64,000 nucleotides of DNA from Euphorbia lathyris (Eukaryota > Streptophyta > Magnoliopsida > Malpighiales > Euphorbiaceae), in the NCBI RefSeq assembly GCF_963576675.1, contig NC_088911.1:137643929-137707928 (forward strand). Direction: 5' to 3'. The translations under genes were made by a program, and so were the position numbers. Under the pieces are notes generated by a model. It saw only the letters and a list, made by a program, of their open reading frames with translations. It had not been told where the DNA came from and did not search any database. Shown in pieces: positions 20,788-32,911 of this stretch; positions within the stretch are counted from its first letter, which is position 1, and every line of letters begins with the position of its first letter.

Positions 20788-21655
20788 TCACAACAACAAC
20801 AACAAAGCCTTAGTCCCGAAATGATTCGGGGTCGGCTAACATGAACCATCATATAGAACCGTGAAATCAAGTCGTGTCAGCGAAACAAATTCGCTCCCTC
20901 CACTCCCTCCTATCCACTACCATATTTTCCTCAATTCCCAGTAAACTCATGCCACTCTCGATCACCCTCCTCCAAGTTTGCTTAGGTCTTCTCCTACCCC
21001 TAACCACTACATCCCTTTGCCACTCTTCGGTTCTCCTAACCGGCGCATCAAGCGCTCTACGTCTCATATAGCCAAACCACCTTAATCGATTTTCTCTCAT
21101 TTTATTCTCAATAGATATGACCCCTACTTTTGTCCTAATTATTTCATTACTCACCCGATCCTTTCTCGTATGACCACACATCCATCTCAACGTACGCATC
21201 TCCGCCACCGACATCTCATGGATGTGGCAGTGTTTCACTGCCCAACACTCCGTACCATATAACAATGCTGGTCTAATTGCCGTCCAGTAGAATTTTCCCG
21301 TCAATCTATTAGGCATGTCGGGGTCACAAAGGAAACCCGTAGCACTCTTCCACTTCGACCAACCAATTTTAATCCTATGAGCAACATCTTCATCTACTTC
21401 TTCATCCGTTTGGATAATAGATCCTAAATACCGGAAGCAATCCGAGGCCTGAATAACTCTCCCATCTAGGGTGATTGTCCCTGCCTCCCTACTCCTATTG
21501 CCACTAAACTTACACTCTATATATTTTGTCTTACTTCGGCTCAACTTAAAGCCTCTAGATTCTAAAGTTTGTCTCCATAGTTCCAACTTCATCTCCACTC
21601 CTTCTTTCGTCTTATCAACCAACACAATATCTAGAGTGAACTTGAGGAGTGCTAG
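20788..21655 (-). mobile_element. 5'-truncated RTE-clade LINE, dead reverse transcriptase
   Basis: On the minus strand a frame (20,867-21,650) encodes the C-terminal part of an RTE-type RT, with signatures LELWRQTLESRGFKLSRSKT, ECKFS, the [11 protein letters not shown] block and WRRVIE. The 3' end is a (TTG)n tail (read as acaacaacaacaa at 20,788-20,802), typical of RTE rather than poly(A). The catalytic box that should contain two adjacent Asp reads F-T-L-D, so the enzyme would be inactive. The N-terminal half is missing. Another copy inserted at 24,855. Confidence 0.85.
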
Positions 21656-22609
21656 ACCCCGATATCTGGGCGAACGTCCTCCTATCAATAAGAGACACAT
21701 GACACATCCCGCTCGTCAACTCATAACCGTCTTCTACAACTCGACAACAGTATAAATAGAGTAAGTTCAGGAGCGGGTTACCCGAACAACGGCCTCCTTC
21801 AACCTTGTTTCTGACCAATCGCAGGTCGATAAGTAGACTTTCAAGATTCAACCATATTAGGAATATTAGTCTAGCAGGGAATTTAGAATACTAGTTGATC
21901 TAGAATTGATATTATCTAATCCTTACGGAACATGGAAGCCTTGATCTATATAAAGTGTCTAGGTTAGACATAATACATGATAGAAATTAAGAGAACAAAT
22001 TTTCTCTCAAACTCTCTCTAAAATCCACGCCCCTCTCTTTATAAGGCGACTTCGTTCTTAGATTGTGGATTAATTATTTTTTCTCTTGAACGACTTTAGC
22101 GTAGGAACTGTCGCTACCGGATTTTTCGGGCACGAACGCCGGAAGCTAAATCGGTTAATAGTTTTTCCTAATTAAAACTATTTTTTTAGAGACGCCACCA
22201 ATCAAAATTAAGGTATGATTGGACACCGAAATGTTCGAATTTTAATGGAAAAGGAGGTGACAAAATGGATATCTACATGAACAACGTAACGGTAATACAA
22301 ACTTATGGTTCAAGTTCTTCCATTATCTACTTATATTAATAAATTTGTATGATTAATTGAGTAGAAATGGTTGGATTTTATTAACACAAATGTGTTATTT
22401 AATAGTTTTATTGTAAAGAAAACTAATTTAATGACCACTGGAATTGAAAAACTGCTCAGAGTTGACTATCAAAATGGCAATAAGTTCAAATTGGATGAAA
22501 TAGGCTACGAGCAGAATCATCTACAATTTCAGAGCCCGTTACTAAATTTAACACATTTGCATACAAAAAAAAAAAAAATAATAAACGTTGTTTACAAAGC
22601 TTGATTATT
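21656..22609. other. No gene; possible LTR fragment
   Basis: About 21,656-22,150 has features of a retrotransposon LTR: tataaatag near 21,750, ctatataaag near 21,948, a CT-rich stretch, then accggatttttcgggcacg. I can find neither a partner LTR nor clear ends. The rest (22,150-22,609) is AT-rich with no credible frame. Confidence 0.3.
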
Positions 22610-24130
22610 GGGTAAATTACATACATGGTGTATAACATTTACCAGTTATCACACTTTGGTGTACAACCTTTACCTGTTATCACACTAAAGTGTACAACCT
22701 TTTGGTGACCTCTCACTAAAGTGTACAGCCGGTATTTATGACCGGTCAACGCAAGTCAACATTGCCACGTCAGCATTTTGACCACTTTAAAAGTAAAAAA
22801 TTCACCTCTTTAACATGGATTTACTAAAATACCTTCATCCCTTCCAAATTGAAAAAAAAAGTATAACCCACACACTCTCTCTCCCTTCCATTTCTCTCTC
22901 TAACTCTTCTCTCTCTCTAGAAGCTTTCAATCTCGCTCTCTAACTGTTTTCTCTCTCTAAAAGCTTTCAATCTCTCTTCCATTCCATTTCTCTCTCTAAT
23001 TTTTCTCTGTATCTATCTTATTCTTACATCAATTTAAGCACGAAGTGAATATTCGTCTTGCTAAAGCTCATGTTATTTCTGTTCTTGCTGAATTTTCTAC
23101 CATTTCCCAAATTAAGCACATCAATTTGGAGGCTCGAGTAGGTTTTAGCTCTACTTTTGCTAAAGGTCTCGTTCAGGAAGCTAATTCCATTTCTGCTAAT
23201 TATCTTATTCTCCGTGGCCTTAGAAAAACATCAATCAGGTATGAAAAATTTCAATACATATATATTTATTTGTTATTTCCAATATTGTCATTTATAACTT
23301 TTTTTTTTCTTTTTTTAGAAATTGGAATGGAGCTATTAGCTACTGTCTTAAATATACACCTGAAAGCTGTATAGTGGTTTCAATTGGGAAATATGAAAAT
23401 CCTCGCTTCGCCTCTACAAAGAAGAAAAGAAAGTTTTTCTAGCAAAGAAAATCAGCAGCAGCAGCCTTTGATGAACTGTTTCAGCTATGAAGAGATTGCA
23501 AATGCAACAAACAATTTTCACCCTCGTAAGAAATAATTAGCAATTAAATAATAACGATTATGTTGAGGTAAATGCGTGTTGATTAAGAGAAGATTAATAT
23601 GATATGAACAGATAATATGGTGGGGAGAATGATCATATTAATTTCTATGAAGCATCTTCATTTCGTTTTGGTTGTATTAATTTTCAGAATGAGGTTAAGG
23701 GCTCTAACTTGTTGTAAGAATCAGATAGATAGAGAGAAAAATTAGAGAGAGAAATGGAAAGGGAGAGAGATTGAAAGCTTTTAGAGAGAGAAAACAGTTA
23801 GAGAGAGAAAGGGAAAGATAGAGAGATTGAAATCTTTTAGAGAGAGAAATGGAAGGGAGAGAGAGAGAGTGGGTTATACTTTTATTTTTCAATTTGGAAG
23901 GGATGAGGGTATTTTAGTAAATCAATGTTAGGGAGGTGAATTTTTTACTTTTAAAGTAGTCAAAATGCTGACGTGGCAACGTTGACTTGCGTTGACCGGT
24001 CATAAATACTGGTTGTACACTTTAGTGGGAGGTCACCAGAAGGTTGTACACTTTAGTGTGCAAAATTAAAGGTTGTACACCAAAGTGTGATAACAGGTAA
24101 AGGTTGTACACCACGTATGTAATTTACCCC
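22610..24130. mobile_element. Pack-MULE with ~400-bp TIRs and a captured kinase-gene fragment
   Basis: The ends gggtaaattacatacatgg and ccacgtatgtaatttacccc begin inverted repeats that extend for roughly 400 bp each (shared blocks include gaccggtcaacgcaagtcaa and ctttcaatctct). The possible 9-bp target duplication ttgattatt / ttgattgtc matches at 7 of 9. Between the repeats sits a spliced host-gene fragment (23,045-23,535). Long TIRs plus captured exons is the definition of a Pack-MULE. No transposase is present, so movement would need an autonomous element. Confidence 0.75.
23045..23535 (+). pseudogene. Captured fragment of a USP-domain receptor-like cytoplasmic kinase
   Basis: Exon-like piece 1 (23,045-23,239) encodes the tail of a universal-stress-protein domain (KHINLEARVGFSST, then LVQEANSISANYLILRG) and ends at a donor (CAG before gtatga). 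Piece 2 follows an acceptor (ttttttag at about 23,319) and reads NWNGAISYCLKYTPESCIVV before a stop near 23,441. After a frame change, CFSYEEIANATNNFHP (about 23,478-23,525) is the typical juxtamembrane start of the kinase domain in RLCK VI-type proteins, again ending at a donor-like gtaag. The kinase domain itself is absent. Introns are kept, so capture was from genomic DNA. It is not a functional kinase. Confidence 0.7.
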
Positions 24131-24269
24131 TTGATTGTCCCTGAACTTTTTTTAAGTATTTCGATAGATTTTTTAACTTGCTCAAAATATCCTCATCAAC
24201 TTGTTTAAAATGAAATCAATTAAACATTCAGTGGTAAAGAAATAAGCTGCATGTGAAAGATATGTGTTA

Positions 24270-24535
24270 CATGTAGGGATGTCAACGAGCCGAATTGACA
24301 CCGAACCTAGGCAGGCTAGACTCAACTCGAGAATCGAAGAGATTGGGCTCAGCTCGAGACTCGAAGAGATCGGGCTCAGCTCGAACTCGAAGCTTGTTAG
24401 CTTGGATTTTTTAAGCTCAGTTCGAGCTCGAGATAAGTTCGGTTCGAGCTCGACGAGCCTGCAATTTTATGCTCGGTTTGAGCTCGAGATAGGCTCGACT
24501 CTGAAAAGCTCACAAACGGTTCAATTTTAACTAAT
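24270..24535. repeat. Partial hAT-like MITE rich in gagctcg motifs
   Basis: It begins tagggatgtcaacgagccg, a common end of plant hAT MITEs, and continues with repeated agctcgagctcgaa motifs. The opposite end is missing. The 88-codon frame here is a by-product of the repeats. Downstream to 24,604 is AT-rich sequence up to the right-arm boundary. Confidence 0.45.
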
Positions 24536-24854
24536 TCATGGTACCTGATTTAGCATTTTATTCTCTAATTTTAGCTTTCTAATAAAGGAAACATCAAATT
24601 TAAACTTTTGAAAAACTATTTACAATTATATCATGTTATAATTTTGAATTATGTCAAACTAATAAAATTATTTTAAAGATTAAAGTTTGTAAATTATGGG
24701 TCTAGAATATATTGTCAAGAATTTAGGATTTATGAATTGGAGTTTAAACTTTTTAAATTAGGTGTAAAAGTATATTTTATTTGGTATATATAGAAAAAAA
24801 TGACATATTAAAATTAAATTTGATAATATGATTTAGTAATTTTGTAGTCAATTA

Positions 24855-25253
24855 CAACAACAACAACAACAACAGAGCCTTAGTCCCGAAATGATTCGGG
24901 GTCGGCTAACATGAACCATCATATAAAAACCGTGAAATCAAGTCGTGTCAGCGACACAAATTCGCTCCCTCCACTCCGTCCTATCCACTACCATATTTTC
25001 CTCAATTCCCAGTAAACTCATATCACTCTCGATCACCCTCCTCCAAGTTTGCTTAGGTCTTCCCCTACCCCTCACCACTACATCCCTTTGCCACTCTTCG
25101 GTTCTCCTAACCGGCGCATCAAACGCTCTACGTCTCACATGGCCAAACCACCTTAGTCGATTTTCTCTCATTTTATTCTCAATAGATGTGACCCCTACTT
25201 TTGTCCTAATTATTTCATTACGCACCCGATCCTTTCTCGTATGACCACACATC
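24855..25253 (-). mobile_element. 5'-truncated RTE LINE, right-arm-specific insertion
   Basis: A short copy of the same RTE family as at 20,788. It encodes only the last ~105 residues (from CGHTRKDR on) and ends in a (TTG)n tail (read as acaacaacaacaacaacaac from 24,855). A perfect 14-bp target duplication, tttgtagtcaatta, flanks it at 24,841-24,854 and 25,254-25,267. The left arm has the uninterrupted site (one base different) near 10,055. Confidence 0.92.
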
Positions 25254-25296
25254 TTTGTAGTCAATTATGATATTCATATAAAAAGCCAAAAAAAAA

Positions 25297-25785
25297 GGGC
25301 AATTAATTTATTAGTCCTTATATTTTGACAAAACGCACTGTTTAGTCCTTATATTTTCAAAAACATATGGTAAGGTCCCTAACATTTTTCTCAGTGAACC
25401 GTTTAGTCCTTCCGTCTGTTTGTTAGATTTCTTTACCATTTATGACTTTGAAAATGACTAAATTACCATTTACTATTTACCTTCAAACTTCAGAAGAGGA
25501 AATCCAATTTAGAAGAAGAAGCTATTTGTATGGAGAACAAGAAAAAGAACAGACTCAATGCTTACGAATTTGAATGATTTAGAAGAAAATCAAGAAGAAG
25601 AACACTCAAAGTTTATTTCAGATACATTAGAGTTTAAAGGAAAGGAAAATAAAGGAAAAGAAAAACGTAAATTCATATTGACTAACAGAATCTTCATGAG
25701 AGTCTAACGACAGGGACTAAACAGTTCACCGAAAAAAACGTTAGAGACTTTACCGAATACAGAGACTAAATAATATAAAATTTTA
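25297..25785. mobile_element. MITE, mirror of 9,540-10,024
   Basis: Same inverted-end element as in the left arm, in reverse orientation, starting gggcaattaatttattagtc. No gene. Confidence 0.6.
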
Positions 25786-25970
25786 AGAATTATATGAAAA
25801 CAAAGTTTTTTTTTAATTTTAATATGTTTATTTTTTGCTTCATAAAGTTCATGATCTTTTATTTAGATACATCAAGTTCATTGTCTTTTATTTTTTGTCT
25901 CATTAAACCCTTGATGATCAAATTAGTATGTTGTGAACATCTAATTCTGTTAAAAATGCGTTACTAAATT

Positions 25971-28240
25971 CAGGGACGAATCCAGGATTTATAGGTAATG
26001 GGGTATGCGGTGTAAAATAAAATTACAAAAACTATAGTTTTAAGGTAAATAATTTATTAGTCTCCACATTTTTATGTAATAGTTCTTATATTTTGAAAAA
26101 TACATTATAAGGTCATATATTTATTACCGTTAACCATTTGATCAATTTTTTTATTTTTTAGATTTTTAACCAAATATATTTTATCTTTAAAATGGTTATG
26201 TTACTTTATTATTTTATGTCTGTCTGTTTATATCCAATATAACGGTTCAGAATCTAAAAAAGGAAGAGAAAAAATAACTAAAATGTTAACAATAACAAAG
26301 AATAAAGACATTAAAAATTGTTTTTCAAAATAAATGGACTAAACAATGCGTTAAAAACAGCAAAATGTTAAATTATTTATCCTAATTTCAATTAGGATAT
26401 ACTCCATATTTATTTTCTATGTTAATGCTATCAAATAATTTTTTTTTTTCAATATAATAAGTTGACGAGTTTAGTTAAATTGCTTAAAAATACTAAATAA
26501 CTAAACTGAATTGTATTAAAAATTGCTACATTAAAAATGATACATAACTAAACTATATAAAAATACTAAATAACTAGACTATAATTAATTACAGAACAAA
26601 AAATTGAAAGCAAGCAAATAAGAAGAATAACAGAATAGATAGAAACATAAAAACAATGGATAAGGTATCAAAATAGGTCTAAGGTTTTTGGGGAAGTATC
26701 AATATAGGTTCAACGTTCAAAATAGCATCAATATAGGCTTAACGTTTACAACATAATATCAATCTAGTCTCAACGTTTACAATACAGCATCAATTTAGGT
26801 CTCACGTACAAAATAGTACCAATATAGGCTTAACGTTTACAAAATAATACGAATTTAAGCTTAACGTTTACAAATAAACGTCACAATTAAATTAACCATA
26901 TTATATCTTTTTCCTATTAACTTTATATGCTATCTTTTTATTTAGTTCTATTTTCTTATTTATTACAATACAATTAATTAGTATTCTTGCCCATTAAAAC
27001 CTTATATTTATTTTTCATCAACCATTACATGACTCTTAAATTCCATGACTCATATAATATATGCAAACTAAAATTAAGTGTTCGAAATATTGTGGATATT
27101 CAGTTACTTTTAGTTTGCATATATTATATGAGCCATGAAATTTAGGAGTTATGGAATAGTTGATGAAAAACAATATAAGGTTTTAATTGGCAAGAATACT
27201 AATTAATTGTATTATAATAAATAAAAAAATAAAACTAAATAAAAAAATAACAATAGAAAAAGAATATAATATAGTTAATTTAATTGTGACGTTTATTTGT
27301 AAACGTTAAGCTTAAATTCGTATTATTTTGTAAACGTTAAGCTTATATTGGTGATATTTTGTACGTGATGTCTAAATTGATGTTATATTATAAACGTTGA
27401 GCCTAAATTGATATTATGTTGTAAACGTTAGCCTATATTGGTGCTATTTTGAACGTTGAGCCTAAATTGGTACTTCCCAAAAAACCTTACGCCTATTTTG
27501 ATACCTTATCCCTAAAAAGAATAGACGGAAAGCAAATAAGAATAGGAACAGATAGAAACAAGATGACTTTGAGAAAGCAAATCAAAGCAATTAAGGATTA
27601 AAGAAAGAATTAGCAGCAAACAAACAAAGAAAGCAACGAAACGAACGAGAGAAGAAGTAGACTTCAATTCAACCTTTGTTCGTTCCTCCTTGTTCGAAGT
27701 GAGAGAGAAGAAGTTGTTTTTGAAGGAAGACGAACAGGACGACGATAGCCGACGATGACGGAGAGAAGAGCAAATTAGGTTCTGGAGAGAGACAATTCGA
27801 GAGGTTAGGGATTTGGTATTGGTGACTTCAGTTAAGATTTGGGGATTTTAGTTTTATGCGACTAAGTGAGAGAGGGAGAGATCGGGGGATAAGTTCAATG
27901 TTTTTATATTTCATTTCATTATACAAAACGACGACGTTCCACTTAAGTGGAACGACGTTGTTTTGTATAGTGAAATTGAAATTAAAAAAATTGAGTTAGA
28001 CTTAATCTATCATCGTCTAAGTGGAACGACGTCGTTTTGTATAGTGAAATTGAAATAAAAAAAATTGAGTTTGACCTAATCTATCATCGTCTACTTTCCG
28101 CTCAAACCAGGAGCTCGATTTCACAGCATTAATGTGGGCAACATCCAAAACTGAAAAAAAAAATTACATGGGTTTTTATTTATTTATAGATCTCAGTGGG
28201 GGCAAGTGCCCCCATTGCCCCCACTGTAGATTCGTCCCTG
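25971..28240. mobile_element. Non-autonomous hAT element, mirror copy
   Basis: Ends cagggacgaatcc and tagattcgtccctg, with the 8-bp target duplication actaaatt at 25,963-25,970 and 28,241-28,248. It carries the foldback MULE MITE at 26,657-27,512 and the hairpin/tandem block at about 27,920-28,095. The surrounding split MULE-like element is at about 25,810-28,545. Confidence 0.85.
26657..27512. mobile_element. Foldback MULE-type MITE, mirror copy
   Basis: The same palindromic element as at 7,815-8,670, from ggataaggtatc to gataccttatcc, nested in the hAT element. Confidence 0.8.
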
Positions 28241-28781
28241 ACTAAATTAATCTATATTTGAAATTATTAAAAAATATATTTTTTTATAGTTTGAATTAAA
28301 GTTTTTACAGTTTTTTATAGACATTACACATCCAAAACCGTTTTCAAACTGTGAAAAAATATAAATTTCGAATGCATGTGCAATGAATAACAGTCTGTTA
28401 ATCGAATTAGATGTTCACAACTTACTAATTTGGTCATCAAGGGTTTAATGAGACTAAAAATAAATGAACAAGAGTTTAATTTTTTTCAAATAAAATATCA
28501 ATGACTTAATGAACTAAAAAAAATGAAAGATCAGGTGTTTAATGATTATTTTTCCCTTCTTGTCTAATGATCATGTTTTTAGGACACTATGAGTTTGTTT
28601 GGTTAAAATGTTAATTTGTTGAAGTTACATGTTAGCTTTTTTTTTTTTGGTTATAAACCGATGAATTATTAGTACTTGATAAAATTATGATTAACTATTG
28701 TTGTTAGTATGTAAAATGTCTAATATGAACGTGTTTTAAATTAACAAGAAATAAATTATAGCTTCAAAAAAAATTATAAAA

Positions 28782-29043
28782 ATAAAAAATGTAATAAACA
28801 AATTAATAAAAACAACTTAAATAACTAAATAAAAATTTATAGAAAAGAGCAAACTTTGTTGTTTTGGTAATAACATTATATTGATAGAAATGACGTTAAG
28901 AAAGAAACGTGTTTTGTGAAAATAAGAAGCACAATTTTATCAAAATTAAATAACTACAAATAGTTTTTCATGATAAATTCCAAAAATTAGTTTTTCATAA
29001 AAAAAAACTCCAAAACTCTCATGTTGTTTATAAATCTAACTAA
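28782..29043. other. Sequence missing from the left arm
   Basis: About 262 bp of AT-rich, gene-free sequence absent at the mirrored point (about 6,523) in the left arm, where flanking sequences are joined with a short A/T-rich junction. A deletion in the left arm is more likely than a precise insertion, since no terminal repeats or target duplication are visible. Confidence 0.75.
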
Positions 29044-29117
29044 ACACTATATTTTCTGTAGTTTGGAGTGAAACATTAAAAACTTCTTCGAACAGATCAA
29101 ACAAACTGCGCATCTAA

Positions 29118-29600
29118 GGTTGTAATCGAATCGAGCCGAGTTGAGCTTTGATCGGTGCAAATTTGGTTCATCAGAAAATTGACGAGCTCAATACTATTTT
29201 AGTGAGCTGTCGCGAGCTTGATCACGAACTTTGTCCACGATAAGGTCGGTAATTCAGTTCATGAACTTCGCTCACGAACAACTCATTAATTATATCGATT
29301 TGAAAATTCTTTAACACAAAACTACATAGTTTTCTTTTGAAATCTACATTATACACAAAACTACGTTGTTTTACATTTTCCATTTTATTGAAACAATCAA
29401 ACAAAACTTGCTTACGAGCATTTTTATAAATATTATAATCGAATTTTCTCAATTACTTGTTTATGAACCTATAATCGAGCTTGCTCGTGAACTTTGTTGT
29501 GTTCCAGTTCGACTCTTTTATAAATCAAACCAAACATGATCGGTTTTAATCGAACCAAACATCGAATCACTCATAAATGGTTCGACTCATTTACAGCTCT
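29118..29600. mobile_element. hAT-like MITE, mirror of 5,974-6,458
   Basis: Same element as in the left arm, opposite orientation, from aaggttgtaatcgaatcgag to the complement of gagttgtaaatgagtcgaac. Confidence 0.55.
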
Positions 29601-29639
29601 GACCGTCTCTATATTTTCTTCAAAAAAAGAAGTGGTAGT

Positions 29640-29880
29640 CTACAAACGAGAACTCATTGCCAAAGGTCGAGATCGACCTCCTTAGTTTGCTGCCTAATAA
29701 AAGAGACCTTAAAAGAGTCATTTTGAAGCAAAAGGATGTAGGAAAGATAAATAATATCTTCGAACTCACTCTCATCATCCTTGCGAGTATGAATTACGTC
29801 CATCATGTGTTTTGTATCTGATTCAAAGATAACATTTTGATACCCATTCGTAATTATTAACAAAAGTGGAACCTAACTAC
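29640..29880 (-). pseudogene. LINE C RNase H fragment, mirror copy
   Basis: A 69-codon frame (29,654-29,863) identical in protein to the left-arm fragment, with the GYQNVIFESD signature. Not a functional gene. Confidence 0.7.
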
Positions 29881-29935
29881 ACTTTTATCTTTAATGTTTC
29901 TTTCTTTTTTTTTTTTGATAAGAAATACAAATTCA

Positions 29936-31564
29936 TTAAATAAGTAGATCAGATACATCATTTAAAACAGCAGAAAAGAAAGCACTAGGAAGATCTTCAT
30001 AGTGAAGTTCCTTAAGACTACAATATTGGGCTTTAAGAGCAAGAATGTGGGCTGGTGTGTTGGCTTGCCTTCTTTCGTGAGTCAAGCTGAATATGTCCAG
30101 GCCATTTGAACGATCCCGAAGATCATCTAGAATAGTTCCTAACCAATTAGTACAAACAGACCAACCATTGAAGAGGTTCACAGCTTCTAGAGAATCTGAT
30201 GCCACCGTTACGCCCTTTGGACCTGCACTTTGAACATCGGAGATACTATTTGCTATAGCTTGGAGTTCTGCATGAAGAGCACTTAGACAAAGACCCAGTG
30301 ATCCACCACCAGCCAAAAGAACACTACCCCTAGTATCCCGAATAAGGAATCCCAAGGCACTTTGATTGGTGATTGGATCAAAAGCTGCATCACAATTGAC
30401 TTTAAAGACCCCAGGTGGAGGTGGTTGCCATGGAACTTTTAACGGTTGTAGTGATTGGGCTTCGACGGTGACTGTGTCCTTACTGTTTTGTTGTCTTTCC
30501 ATCCCAAACCTGATATCTAAAACACAGTTCATTGCTTTTCCTACCCCCAGTAGCTTGTCCCCGTGAGCTATACGGTTTCGTTCGTACCAAAGAACCCATA
30601 TGACACAGCAGACTTCCGTCATGTCTTCCCTAGTTACCTGTAGTGATAAGTTGGAAAACCACTCTAGAGTTGAGGAGCCAGCAACTTTGTAAGGTTTGAA
30701 ATGGAGGTTAGAGCTTTTCCAATAACCTTTAGATATGTGACAATTCCTAAACAGATGGAGTAAAGACTCAGGGGATCTTCCACACAACCTACACTCTAGA
30801 GTCACTGGAACTTTCTTTTTGCATAATGTCTCTACACATGGGAGTATGTTGTTCAACATACACCATGTGTTGTGGAGGACTTTTGGTGGTAGCTTGAGTT
30901 GCCATAAATATTTCCATATTGAATCAGCATTGTTGGAAGATGATGCTCTCCCTCCTAATTTCGGACAGAACGTCGTTGCCACTTCGTAGCCTGTTTTCAC
31001 CGTATAATCTCCCCTCTTAGAATGCTTCCAAAAGATCGAATCTGTCAAGCTCATTGGGCTTAGAGGAAGGCATGGGATAGCAGAGGCAATGTCTTTATCA
31101 AAATAGTGAGAGATTAGCTCCGTCTTCCATTTGAATGTGTCATTATTGATTAGGCTTGAGACCCATTTGGTAGGTGGATCATGAAGTGTCTGAAGAGGAC
31201 GGTTGCATGGTACGTTAGGGATCCATTTGTGAGTGAGGATTTCAATTGATTGACCATTCCCTACCCTCCAACAACTGCCCTCCTCAATGATGTGACGTGC
31301 CTGAAGAAGACTCCTCCACACAAAACTAGGGGAGAAACCAATTTTGGCTGAAAGTACCTCGGACCGGGGGAAGTATTTGTATTTGAACACTCGGGCACAT
31401 AGGGACTTCAGATTTTGGATGATACGCCATAGTTGTTTTGCCAATAGTGCCAAGTTGAAGGCATATATATTTCGAAACCCAGTCCTCCCTCCCTTTTGGA
31501 TAAACATAGATGGTCCCATCAAACCCAATGGATCTTCCATTTTTCTGAAGTATTGTTCCACCAA
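29936..31564 (-). pseudogene. LINE B pol C-terminal fragment, mirror copy
   Basis: A 542-codon frame with zf-RVT and RNase H-like domains, ten residues different from the left-arm version. It overlaps the upstream RT frame by 46 bases in another frame, reflecting the shared frameshift. Confidence 0.85.
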
Positions 31565-32265
31565 AATCTAGCCATAATTTGTTGTATCTCACTACAGAAT
31601 GACTTTGGTAGCAACATGCAACTCATGATGTATTGTGGAATGGCTTGAGCTACTGATTTAATAAGGACCTCTTTTCCCCCTCTTGATAACCATTTCTCTT
31701 GCCACCCGCAGACCCGCTTCCATATCCTTTCCTTGAGGAAACTGAAAATGGATTTTTTGGATTTTCCCACGATAGCCGAGATGCCTAGGTATTTGGAGAA
31801 TTGCCGAACTGCCCTGACCCCAAGACATGCAGTTAGGATCCTTCGTCTGTCAGCATCAATATTGGAACTAAAGCACATCTCTGTTTTGTCAAAGTTGATT
31901 CGTTGACCCGAAGCTTGCTCATATTGTTCTAGAAGTCTCTTGAGGTTTTCACACTCCGTCAATGAGGCTCGGCAGAAAATAATGGAATCATCTGTAAAGA
32001 ATAAGTGTGAAATGGACATGCTATTCCTGCTTACTCTGATCCCGTGAATTGATCGGTTAACCTCAGATCTCCTTATCAATGCTGAAAGCCCTTCTGCGCA
32101 AATAAGAAACAAATAGGGTGACAGAGGATCTCCTTGGCGAAGTCCCCTGGTTGGCTTGACATAGCCTTTTTGAGCCCCATTTACTAGGAAAGAAAAGGAT
32201 ACTGAAGTTAAACAGTTCTGAATCACGTTAATCCATAGTGTTGGGAATCGCATGACCGTCATCAT
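31519..32265 (-). pseudogene. LINE B reverse transcriptase fragment
   Basis: A 248-codon frame covering RT motifs B to E of an L1-type LINE: GLRQGDPLSPYLFLICAEGL (about residues 40-59), the catalytic box reading F-T-D-D (about 88-91; A in the left copy) and the FSKYLG and FWWNN regions. Both catalytic Asp are kept. It lacks the endonuclease and RT motifs upstream because of 5' truncation. Confidence 0.85.
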
Positions 32266-32802
32266 CTCCTTGAGAAAAGACCACTCTACCCTGTCGTAAT
32301 GAGATTTATTGCCATGTACAGTGCTCCGTTAGCAATAATTGAACTTTCAAATTTTGGAGGTAAAATTCGCCAACTTGAAAATGTTAGGAGTATAATTATG
32401 TCATTTATGATATTATGGATACATTTGTTCTTTATTACCAATATTGACACATCCCCATGGGTCGGGTTAAGTGGGCTCGGGGGGATCCAACGAGTTTTTG
32501 TCTAAAAATTCTTAGCTCAAACCCAACTCGTTGTTAATTTAGGTGGTTCAAATCAAAGTGGGTTCGGGTTTAAAAATTAAACTCAAGTCCAAATTATATA
32601 AGTTCATCTAAAAAAGATTATATTATAATAAATAAAATTTATAATTAAAAATAATATTTAATATATATCAATATATGAATTAATATTAACAGTTGGGTTA
32701 AACCAACTATCAAAAAAAAGTTGGGTTAAACCGTGTTCATCCGTCAAAACACGAGTCTAGCAGGCCTATCAAGTATTCGGGACTATAAACATATCTATCA
32801 AA

Positions 32803-32806
<4 letters not shown>

Positions 32807-32870
<64 letters not shown>
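32807..32870. repeat. (TA)32 microsatellite
   Basis: A pure TA tract of 64 bases, against 42 in the left arm. The short frame with poly-IY residues read through it is not a gene. Confidence 0.95.
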
Positions 32871-32873
<3 letters not shown>

Positions 32874-32911
32874 TTGGTTACCTTATCAGCAATTTATATC
32901 TCCTTTGTGTT

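Larger units (their letters stand above)
29900..32290 (-). mobile_element. LINE B, mirror copy, better preserved
   Basis: 5'-truncated L1-type LINE from RT motif A (about 32,288) to a poly(A) tail (read as T run near 29,903-29,920). Unlike the left copy, the RT part is open for 248 codons (31,519-32,265). A stop and frameshift between the RT part and the downstream 542-codon frame are shared with the left copy. The element was already dead when the arms were duplicated. Confidence 0.88.
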
